64,000 nucleotides of DNA, taken from Thermoguttaceae bacterium. GTDB taxonomy: Bacteria > Planctomycetota > Planctomycetia > Pirellulales > Thermoguttaceae. Within the stretch, counting starts at the first letter, position 1. Each line of letters starts with the position of its first letter. This document shows, piece by piece, positions 46,159 to 55,800 of this stretch. Under the pieces are notes generated by a model. It searched no databases. It was not told the DNA's origin and was given only the letters and a program-made list of their open reading frames with translations. The stretch covers positions 124,001 to 188,000 of the forward strand of contig JAGBDN010000024.1 in the NCBI GenBank assembly GCA_017937485.1, in the 5' to 3' direction. Position numbers and translations under genes: made by a program.

Positions 46159-47688
46159 ATGAACGTTTATTTAGGGATCGACGTCGGCACGTCCGGCGTT
46201 AAAGTGTTGGCCGTTCGCGCCGACGGTACGATTCTCGCAAGCGGCGTCGGGGAATACCCGCTTTACGCGCCGCGTCCGCTTTGGTCGGAGCAAAACCCGG
46301 ACGACTGGTGGAACGCCGTCGTTAAGGTCGTCCCGGAAGTCGTTGCAAAAGCGGGCGTTAAGGGAAGCGACGTCAAGGCGATCGGCCTTTCCGGGCAGAT
46401 GCACGGCTCCGTTTTTCTCGACAAAAACGACGCCGTTATCCGTCCGGCGATCCTTTGGAACGACCAACGCACCGCCAAGGAATGCGTCGAAATCGAAGCG
46501 GCGGCGGGCGGTCGCGACAAGCTGATCGAGATGGTCGCAAACCCCGCGATGAGCGGCTTTACCGCGCCAAAAGTCGTTTGGCTCCGCAACAACGAACCGG
46601 AAAATTTCGACCGCGTCGCGAAGGTGTTGCTCCCGAAAGACGAAATCCGCCGCCGCTTGACCGGCGAGTACGCGACGGAAGTTAGCGACGCCAGCGGCAC
46701 GCTCTTCCTCGACGTCGCGAATCGGCGTTGGTCGAAACCGCTCCTCGACGCGCTCCAACTCGACGAATCGATTCTCCCGACCGTCTTCGAATCGGAAGAC
46801 GTTACGGGCAAACTGACGCCGCAAGTCGCGGAACAACTCGGCTTAACGACCGACTGTCTCGTCGTCGGCGGCGCGGGCGACTGCGCGGCGGGCGCGGTCG
46901 GGAACGGAATCGTTCGCAGCGGCGTTCTCTCGACTTCGCTCGGCACGAGCGGCGTCGCGTTCGTTCACTCGGACGAAGTTAAATACGACAAACTCGGGCG
47001 CGTTCACACGTTCTGCCACGCCGTTCGCGGCAAATGGCACATGATGGGCGTTACGCTCTCGGCGGCGGGCTCGCTGCAATGGTTCCGCGACGCGCTTTGC
47101 CCGGAACTTTACGAAAAAGCTAAAGCAAGCGGTCAAAACGTTTACGAACTTCTAACGGCGGAAGCGGCGGCGACGCCGATCGGCGCGGACGGGCTCTTCT
47201 TCCTCCCGTATTTGAGCGGGGAACGGACGCCGCACGCCGACCCGAACGCTCGCGGCTGCTTCGTCGGCCTCACCCTTTCGAGCGACCGGGGCCGAATCGC
47301 GCGCTCGATTATGGAAGGCGTCGCTTACTCTTTGCGCGAAGCGATCGACATTTTCCGCGGTCTCGGCGTTCCGGTCGGCGAAATTCGCGCGTCCGGCGGC
47401 GGCGCGAAGAGCCCGTTCTGGCGCCAAATTCAAGCGGACGTTTTCGGAAGCAAAACGACGACGCTCAACTCGGAAGAGGGCCCGGCGTTCGGCGTCGCGC
47501 TCTTGGCGGCGGTCGGCGGCGGCGAATATTCGAACGTCGTCGAGGCTTGCGACGCGACAATCCGTCAAGTTTCGGAACTCGCGCCTAACCCGGACGCGCA
47601 AAAGAAATACGACGCGGCGTTCGCGGTTTACCAACGCCTTTACCGCTCGCTGAAAGCGGACTTCGAAGCGATTTCGACGCTCGGTTGA
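46159..47688 (+). CDS. xylB: Xylulokinase
   Basis: This 509-residue FGGY-family kinase phosphorylates D-xylulose to the 5-phosphate for the pentose phosphate pathway. It starts with the ATP-binding LGIDVGTSGVKVLAV, has IGLSGQMHGSVFLD (the xylulokinase form of that motif), WNDQRT, GGAGDCAAGAVGNG with the catalytic Asp, LGTSGVAF, LPYLSGERTPHADPNARG and the late ASGGGAKSPFWRQIQAD. Length is typical. No xylose isomerase is nearby. The upstream region has its own promoter, so the gene is probably monocistronic. Together with the GH43 enzyme it suggests use of plant pentosans. Confidence 0.95.
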   Translation: MNVYLGIDVGTSGVKVLAVRADGTILASGVGEYPLYAPRPLWSEQNPDDWWNAVVKVVPEVVAKAGVKGSDVKAIGLSGQMHGSVFLDKNDAVIRPAILWNDQRTAKECVEIEAAAGGRDKLIEMVANPAMSGFTAPKVVWLRNNEPENFDRVAKVLLPKDEIRRRLTGEYATEVSDASGTLFLDVANRRWSKPLLDALQLDESILPTVFESEDVTGKLTPQVAEQLGLTTDCLVVGGAGDCAAGAVGNGIVRSGVLSTSLGTSGVAFVHSDEVKYDKLGRVHTFCHAVRGKWHMMGVTLSAAGSLQWFRDALCPELYEKAKASGQNVYELLTAEAAATPIGADGLFFLPYLSGERTPHADPNARGCFVGLTLSSDRGRIARSIMEGVAYSLREAIDIFRGLGVPVGEIRASGGGAKSPFWRQIQADVFGSKTTTLNSEEGPAFGVALLAAVGGGEYSNVVEACDATIRQVSELAPNPDAQKKYDAAFAVYQRLYRSLKADFEAISTLG

Positions 47689-47954
47689 CGTCGCGTCGCC
47701 GACGGCGTTCTTGATGCCGCGCCGTTAATTTTTCAACGCCGTTCGAGGCCGCCGCTTCCGTCGATTTTTCGACCGCGGACGACGGTCGCGACGGCGTTTT
47801 GTCTAAACGAAACGTTCTAACCGCGACGAACGCAAACGTTAAGCCGGAAGCAATAAAGAACGCTTCAATGAAAACGGAAAAATTGGTTCGTTGTTTATCG
47901 AAAGTTTGCGCTAATCGCCGTCGCTCTTCTTGCCCGTTTTGCCGCGTCAAGAAA

Positions 47955-47994
47955 TAAAAAACTCGACGCTCTCTTAGGAAGCGTCGAGTTTTTT
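47955..47994 (-). terminator. Bidirectional terminator between xylB and the TIGR03000 gene
   Basis: AACTCGACGC pairs with GCGTCGAGTT, with A run before and T run after, serving both convergent genes. The remainder of 47689-48034 holds no supported gene. Confidence 0.9.
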
Positions 47995-48034
47995 AACGGT
48001 TCGACGTTAAATTAAGCCGAGAAGACGCAAACGC

Positions 48035-49078
48035 TTAGCGAGCGGCGACCGCTTCGTTCGAACGGAGGCTCAAGTTGAACGCCAACGCGGTTTCTTGACC
48101 GGCGGTCAGCGTCGCGTGTTGAACGTCTTCGAAAACTTGACCGTCGCGGACGGCGACGACGCGAATTTCGAACGAGTAAGTTTCGCCGAACTCAAGGCTC
48201 TTCGCCGCGAAGGAACGGACGGCGCCGGTTTGCTTCGTGCGATAGCCGTTGACGTAAACGATCGCGTCTTCCGGAACGAGCATATTCAGGACGCCCGCGC
48301 CGACGGCCGGGTCGGCCGGGGGAGTCGGAACGGTTTCGACGTCGGTCGGAGCGCTAATTTGCGTCGACGGCGCGGCTTGCGGAATCGCCGGAGCGGCGGG
48401 GGCTTCCGTTTGGAGCGTCGGCGTCGGGGAAACGCCGGCTTCGATACCGCCGGTTTGCGGCAAACCGGTTTCCGGATTCAGCGGGTTCGTTTCGCCCGGG
48501 ACGTAACCGTCGCCGCAGCAACGCGGAGCGTATCCGCCGTCGCAGGTCGTTTCGCAGGAAGTCCAGCACGGGTCGCACGGGCTCCAGCACGGATCGCAGA
48601 CCGTCCAGCACGGGTCGCAAACGTAAGCCGGTTGGCAGAAAAGGCTGCAGTTGGAGAGGAGGTTGCGGACGCCGCGGAGGACGTTGCGAACCGGTTGGCC
48701 CGGAACATACGGCGAAACGACGCGCCCGCCCCAGCCGACGACGTAGGAATCGCACGGATCGCAAACGAAGGCGCACGGGTCGCAGTCGACCGCCGCCGGA
48801 ATGCCGCCGCCGTAAACGACGCCGGTTTCGTCGCCGCAAGTCGCGCAACCGGAATAACTTTCGTTCGCGGCGCTCGCGAAGAACGGAGCCGGCGCGGCCA
48901 TTTCGCCGATCGTCAGCGCTTCGCCCGCGAAGAAGGAACCGTCGTCGACGACGTATTCCGGTTCGGCGCTCTTGAAGAGCCCGCCGTCGAAAAGACCGCC
49001 GAACGCGAACGCGCTCGGAGCGGTCGCCAAAAGCGCCGCCAGCAACGACGCGCGCAACGTCAAACCGTTGATTTTCAT
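48035..49078 (-). CDS. Secreted Cys-rich protein with TIGR03000 domain
   Basis: This 347-residue exported protein has a signal peptide (MKINGLTLRASLLAALLATAPSAFA). The middle (about 80-185) is rich in Cys, with SGCATCG, DCDPCAFVCDPCDS and a tandem CDPCW set (four DPC units in a row), plus CETTC and CCGDG, over 20 Cys in all. A Pro/Ala/Thr linker leads to a C-terminal TIGR03000-type domain (LVPEDAIVYVNGYRTKQTG, then YSFEIRVVAVRDG), a small beta domain known only from planctomycetes. The ATG at 49078 has GAGGAG 8 nt upstream. Disulfide cross-linking in the cell wall or metal binding are both possible. Confidence 0.88.
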   Translation of the reverse strand: MKINGLTLRASLLAALLATAPSAFAFGGLFDGGLFKSAEPEYVVDDGSFFAGEALTIGEMAAPAPFFASAANESYSGCATCGDETGVVYGGGIPAAVDCDPCAFVCDPCDSYVVGWGGRVVSPYVPGQPVRNVLRGVRNLLSNCSLFCQPAYVCDPCWTVCDPCWSPCDPCWTSCETTCDGGYAPRCCGDGYVPGETNPLNPETGLPQTGGIEAGVSPTPTLQTEAPAAPAIPQAAPSTQISAPTDVETVPTPPADPAVGAGVLNMLVPEDAIVYVNGYRTKQTGAVRSFAAKSLEFGETYSFEIRVVAVRDGQVFEDVQHATLTAGQETALAFNLSLRSNEAVAAR

Positions 49079-49137
49079 CTCAAAAACTCCTCTCGAAATA
49101 TGGAACAACGTCCGCGGACGTTTTTATTCGCTTACTT

Positions 49138-49143
49138 ATTATA
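49138..49143 (-). promoter_or_regulatory. Candidate -10 box of the TIGR03000 gene
   Basis: TATAAT on the minus strand, 60 nt before the start codon. No good -35 was seen. Confidence 0.45.
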
Positions 49144-49728
49144 ACGCGCCGCGAAGTTTCGCGTTTGCGTCGAAAAGTCGTCGACCGGCGAGTCGTCGGG
49201 CTTTTTCTTCAAAAAGAATCGACGACGGACGCGACGCTCGTCGACGAGGCGCGTCGCGCAACAAAATTAACGAAGATACGCAAACTTCCCTGCTTCGCTA
49301 TTTTGTCTATATTTTCTCTTAAAATTTCGCTTTGAAAAGCCCCTATTCGCCGTTATTTCCCCCAATTTCTCAAAAAGGCGATAAATTTTAACGGTTATAA
49401 CGGCGCCAACGTTATTTTGCTCTATTTCCCCAACGTTTTTAAGGCGTTTCAACTTTTTTCGCGCCGCCGACGGCGAGGTCGGGCCGATTAACGACGCTTC
49501 ATCGGAATTATTATCGCCGAACCTTGCGCGGAAAAGCAAAAAAAACGCGCGGCGTCTTATATCCGATCCTTCCTCTAAAATCGCTACAACCAGCCCCGCG
49601 ATTCACCCCAAAACTCACATCTTGCCTATTTCAACATTCTCGTCGTCGCGCTCTAAAAATAATTGAAAAAAACGAGAAAATTTTGTTATTTTTCCCAACC
49701 GTCTCCCCTACTTATTCGTCGTCTTTAG
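49144..49728. other. AT-rich gene-free region before the alpha-2-macroglobulin gene
   Basis: A 90-codon frame on the minus strand (49267-49539) begins with TTG without a ribosome-binding site and resembles nothing known. 49560-49650 is poor in G on the plus strand, like the region at 2350-2520. No supported gene. Confidence 0.4.
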
Positions 49729-49734
49729 TATAAT
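49729..49734 (+). promoter_or_regulatory. Candidate -10 box of the alpha-2-macroglobulin gene
   Basis: TATAAT, about 140 nt before the start at 49871. The -35 is weak. Confidence 0.45.
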
Positions 49735-49870
49735 GGAGATAATCGCGCCGCGCCGTTCGCCCGTTCTTCCGTCGATTTTAAATTCGAATCGCTTCGGTAG
49801 GCTCTCGGTCGAACGCCGTCCCGGCGCCGCTCGTCCTTCGGTTTGTCGCTTTTCCAAGGAGAAAGACACA

Positions 49871-52800
49871 ATGACGCCAACCTCAAATCGGCGCGCCAAA
49901 CGCACTCGCCGTTTTGCGCCTTCCTCTCGCCCCAAGTCGCGACGTTCTCGAACGTTCGCCGTCGTTTCGACGTTTGGCTCGCTCGCCGCTCTCGCCGCGG
50001 TCGCGTTCGGATTCAACGATTTCCGCAACGCCCGAACGTTCGCCGTCGTTTCGACGTTCGCCCTTTTCGCCGCGGTCGTCGCCGGATTCGCGATCGCCGC
50101 TCGTTCCGAAGCCGCGCCGCCGCTCCGTCCGAACCGCGTCGTTCGTCCGGACGCCCCGACGTCGCCCGGCGGCCCGGTCGCTCCGGACGCGGCGACGAAA
50201 TCGAATCTTCCGTTCGCCGGAATCGCGACCCGAACGCCGGAAGAAAAAGCGCAAGAACTCGCCGGCAAGTCGCCGTCGGAACTCCTCGACGCCGCCCAAA
50301 AGTTGGAGAACGAAGGAATGAGCGCCGACGTCGCCGTCCTTTGCGAAGCGGTCGTCGACTCCGCCGAAGCGACGGAATACGAAGCGCTTACCGCGCTCTC
50401 GACGTTAAGCGACGCCGTCGGCCCGGTCGCTTCGGAAGCGGTTTACGAACGAGCGACGCAAGCGCGTCCGAACTCTTGGCGGCTCAAACAAGCGTTCGCC
50501 AACGCGCTCGCTTGGAACGCCCGAGTAATCGGCAAACTGGTCGACGGCGCTTTTGTTCGCTCGGAAGGTTGGGAACCGGACGCCCTCGACGGAACGGCGT
50601 TCTATCGCGTTCGCGCGCTCCGTCTCCTGAACGAAGCGCTTCCGCTCGTTCGCGCCGAACAAGCGACGCTCTTCCCGAACGGCCTCGACGCTCCGATCGA
50701 CGAAAAGGCCGCTCAAACGCTAAACGAAACGCTCGGTCTCCCGACAAATTCCGTCTCGCTCGTCGCCGACGCCGGTCGAACGGACGCCGAAGCGCGGTTT
50801 CGCTCGACTTTTTACAACTTCTATAACAATTTCGCTAAAATGTTTAGAAACGCTCAAACGTTCAACGGCGAACGCGACGAGCGTTGGCGTCTGCAAGCGA
50901 AAACCGACCTCGACGTTTTGCCCGATTGCGAACCGGTTTCGCATCGTTACAACGCGTCTCGAAGCCAAGGCGCCCCGGTCGACGCCGACGGCGACCCGAT
51001 TTTCTTCGCGACGCCGGAAACGTTCGAAGCGGCCCAAAACGACGGCGAACGCGCGCTTTATATGGAGTCGCAAGCGTTCGCCGTCGGGAATCCCGCGGAT
51101 CGCTTTCATCTCCTTCAAGCTCGCGGGACGAGAGCGCAAGCAACCTTTGGCGTACAAACGCTTTCCAACTACTCGCGCTACTTCCCATCGCGCGCCGACG
51201 AGCCGAACGCTCCGACCTCCGAAACCGGAATTTGGGATCTTCACACCCTCGACGATTCGGAAACGATCGCGAAGTTGGCGACCGGCGTTAAACGCTTTAA
51301 ACTCCCCGACGACGAGAATTGCCTCGTCCTTTGGCGCGAAGCGCTCGAACACGCCGACACGCCTCAGTTGGGAGTCGGCGCCAAAGAACATTTGCTGTCG
51401 TTAATCGCGAAAGAATACGAAAATCGCCGCCAATTCGACAAGGCCGCCGACGTTTGGCGCGAACTCCTCGACGCTTGCGCCGACAGCCGAGGCTCGTACC
51501 CGAACGTCGCCCGCGAAGCGCTCGACCAAATCCTTAACCCTTGGGGACGCTTCGACTTAGCCGCGTCGAAAATCAACGGCGCCGAAACGGTCGTTTCTTA
51601 CGTCGCCCGCAACGCCGACGCGGTCGAGTTCGTCGTTCGAGAAATCGACGCGACGAAACTTCTCGACGAATTCCGTCAAGTCGCAAACTCCAACCCTAAC
51701 GCTAAAAACGACTTGTTCTCGCCGCAAATCGAATTTTTCCTTCAACGACAAGGCTTCGAGAAAATCGCCGAAAAATACCTCGGCCCCGAAGTCGCGCGCC
51801 GAACGGTCGAAATCGAACCGGCGCCGGGTCATTTCAATCGCCGACACGACATCGCTCTTCCGATCTCCCGCGGCGGTTTGTTTTACGTCGAAGCGACGGC
51901 GAAAAACTCCGAAAAGACCGCCGAAACGACGTCCGCGTTCTTTTGGAAGCCGGACGCCGCGATCGTTTCGCGCTCAACCGCCGACGGCGAATACTTTTAC
52001 GTCGCCGACGCGCTGACCGGCGCCCCGCTCGCGAACGTCGAAGCCGAGCTTTTCGTCGTCGAAACGAGCTGGAACCGCGACGGAAACCGCCGAACGCGCG
52101 CCGCTCGCTCCGAAAAGGTCAAAACCGACGAAAACGGTTCCTTCGTCGTCGAGAAAATCCCCGGTTTCGGCGGTCTTAGCTCGCTGCTTAAATCGTCTTC
52201 AAATCGTTATTACACGGTATTTACATTTGTCCCGTCCGTGAATCCGAACGAACCGGCGCGTTTCGCTTATCTTGCGACGCATCGCCTCGACGCGCAACTG
52301 CGCCGCGCTCAAAACTTTACGAACGACGAAGCGAACGAGCAAGCTCGCGCCTATTTCGTCTCCGACCGCCCGCTTTACCGCCCCGGTCAAAAGGCCGAGT
52401 TTAAGTTTTGGCTCGGAACGGCGAAATACGACTTGCCGGAAACGCATCTTTGGGCCGGCAAAGAAGTTAAGTACTCGATTACGTCCCCGCGCGGCGACGA
52501 AGTGAAAACGCAAACGGTCGTTTTGGACGATTTCGGCGCGTTCGCCGGTTCGTTCGAACTCCCTAAAGACGCTCAACTCGGCGTTTATAACGTTCAAATT
52601 CGCGCGACGAACGACCGTCGCTGGTACGGCGGCGGAAGTTTCCGTCTCGAAGAGTACCGCAAGCCGGAATTTGAAGTTGCAGTCGACGCGCCCGCCGAGC
52701 CGATTACGCTCGGCGACAAGATCGAAGCGACGATTTCCGCGAAGTATCTTTTCGGCGCGCCGGTTACCGAAGGCGAAGTCTCATACAAGGTTACGCGAAC

Positions 52801-55800
52801 GCGACACGACGAAACTTGGTACCCGGTTTTGCCTTGGGATTGGTTTTACGGCCCCGGTTACGGTTGGCTCCACTGCGACGCCGCGTGGTACCCAGGTTGG
52901 TCGAATTGGGGTTGGCGCCGACCGGTTCCGACTTGGTTCCCGCGCTCGGGCGGCGTTCCGGAGGTCGTTCTCGACGGAACGACGAAGCTCGACGCCGACG
53001 GAAAAGCGCAAATCGTTATCGACACGTCGTTTGCGAAGGAGCTTTTCCCGAACGACGACCAACGTTACGAGATTACGGCGGAAGTCGTCGACCGTTCGCG
53101 TCGCACGATCGTCGGAACAGGTTCCGTTTTCGCAACTCGCGACCCGTTCAAGGTTTGCGTTTGGACGAATCGCGGTTTTTACGACGCCGCGTCTCAAATC
53201 GACGCGTCGTTCCAAACGCGCCGCGTCGACGGCAAACCGGTCGCCGGCGAAGCGACCGTTCGTCTCTTCAAAATCGAGTATCGCCCGACGGACGCCGACT
53301 CGCAAACCGCGTCGTCGAACGCTTTAACCGCTCTTCATCCGGTCGAGTCGGAAGTCTTCTCGAAGCGCGTCGCGACGAACGCCGACGGTTTCGGAACGCT
53401 TTCGCTCTCCGCCGCGGAGCCCGGCCAATACCGTCTCTCTTGCGAAGTCGAGACGGCGCAAGGCTTGCGTCGCGAAGGCGGCGTCCTCTTGACCGTCGGC
53501 GCGACGACGCGAAGCGCCGAAAAGAAAGCCGCCGCGAAGAAAGCGGCGAACAAAAGCGCGTTCCGCTTTGGCGATCTCGAACTAACGCTTGAAAAATCGG
53601 AATTTAAAGTCGGAGAAACGGCGCGCGTTCAAATTGCGTCCGACAATCCCGACGCGACGGTTCTTCTTTTCGAACGTCCGGAACACGGGCTCGCGCCGAC
53701 GAAACCGCGAATTATAAAACTCGAAAACGGAACGGCTTGCGTCGACGTTAAAATCGAAAAGCGCGATATGCCGAACTTCTTCGTCGAAGCCGGAACCGTC
53801 TCGAACGGCGAGTTTTACAGCGTGTCCCGCGAAATCGTCGTTCCGCCGGAAAGTCGCGTGTTGAACGTCGAAGTTCTCCCGTCGAAAGCGACGGTCGCGC
53901 CGGGTGAAAAAACGAAAATCGAAGTGCGTTTGACCGACCTCGAAGGGCGCCCGGTCGTCGGCCAAACCGTTGTTACCGTTTACGATAAGGCGCTCGAACA
54001 GCTCGCCGGTCGCGGCCCGAACGACGAAGACGTCCGCAAGTTCTTCTGGAATTGGCGCCGTTACGGACAATCGCCCAACTTTGCGACAAACCTTCGCGAA
54101 ATCTTCCGAATCCCGGAAGGCGCCGACTCGAAAATGCGAGATCTCGGCGTTTTCGGCGGCGCGATCTTCTCCGCTTCCAACGCTTTAGCGCTAAACGCCG
54201 ACGCGGAAGATTTCGCCGTCGTCGAAGAAGCGGCGATGGAAATGGACGCCGCGCCAATGCTGATGGGCGGCATGGGCGGCGCGCGTTCGGAACCGACGGC
54301 GATGGCGGCGCCCGCGCCTGCCGCGGCGATGGGCGCCAAGCCGGTAGGAGCGACCTTTAAATCGAGCGCTCGTATGCGTAGCAACGAATTTAAAGCCGCC
54401 GCGGACGCGGGTCTCGCCGAAACGGGCGCGACGTCGCAAAGTTCGGCGCAACCGGCGTTTGTCGAAGCGAAAACGCGCAAAAATCTCGCCGATCTCGCGT
54501 TCTGGGCGGCCGACTTGCTCCCGAATAACGACGGCGTGATCGAGCTGGAAATCGAGACGCCGGAGAACTTAACGACTTGGAAGGTCGCCGCTTGGTCGGT
54601 CGGCGCCGGGTTGCGCGTCGGCTCCGGAACGGCGGAATTCATTTCGCGCAAAGACGTTATCGTCCGTATGCAAAAGCCGCGTTTCCTGACGCAAAACGAC
54701 GAAGCGGTTCTTTCGGCGATCGTTCACAACTACCTCGATTCCGAAAAAACGGTTCAAGTCTCGCTCGATTTCGACGCGGAAAACGCCGATTCGCCGCGAC
54801 TTACGCTCGTCGAAAACGCCGACGGCGCCGCGCTGAACGCTCCGGGAATCGGAACGAACGCCGCGACGCGAACCGTCGTCGTTCCGGCCTCCGGCGAAGC
54901 GCGCGTCGATTGGCTCGTCAAAGCGCAAAACGTTGGCGCCGCGACGCTTACAATGAAAGCGCTCACCGACGAAGAGTCGGACGCGATTCAAGAAACGCTC
55001 CCGATTTTGGAACGCGGTATGTCGAAGCAAATCGCCGTTTCGGGTATGATTTCCGCCGTTGACGCCGCTTCGCAAGACGCTAAAGCGCCGCGCGAAGCAA
55101 AGTTCCGTTTGACCGTTCCGGAAGCGCGACGTCCTGAAACGACGAAACTGACCGTCCGTTTCTCGCCGACGCTCGCCGGGGCGATTTTCGACGCCTTGCC
55201 GTATATGATCGAGTATCCTTACGGCTGCAACGAACAAACGCTAAACCGTTTTCTGCCGTTGGTTATCGCGCAAAAAGCGCTCCTCGATTCCGGCGTCGAC
55301 TTGGCGTCGCTCAAAGAAAAACGGGCGAACCTGAACACGCAGGAACTCGGCGACGCTAAAGAACGCGCCGCGCAGTGGAGTCGCAACGCTTCTCATGAAG
55401 CGGTTTACGACGTCGACGAAGCGCGAAAACTCGCGCAAACCGGCGTCGATAAACTCGTCACGGCGCAATGCGGCGACGGCGGTTGGGGCTGGTTCTCCGG
55501 CGTCGGCGAACATTCGACCGCGGAAATGACCGCGCTCGTCGTTCGCGGGCTCGTTTTGGCGCGCGCCAACGACCAAGCGGTTCCGGAACACGCGCTACAA
55601 AACGGGATTGCTTGGCTCCAAAACCATCAACGCGAGGAAGCGCTTAAAATCTTGCGCGGCAAAGTTTGGAGCGAGGAGCGCAAGGCGAAAGCCAACGCTT
55701 GGCGCCTCTATAAAAACGGCGCCGACGAGGCGGACGCGCTTGTTTATTACACGCTGTCGGAAGCGGGAATCCGCCCGGTTCCGTTCTCCGAAACCTTTGT

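Noticed and set aside
47585..47950. Minus-strand 121-codon frame with one hydrophobic segment
   Set aside because: It would begin with TTG directly after the terminator of the upstream gene, without promoter or ribosome-binding site, and its end overlaps xylB.
49267..49539. Minus-strand 90-codon frame in an AT-rich gap
   Set aside because: TTG start, no ribosome-binding site, no family resemblance; cannot be supported.
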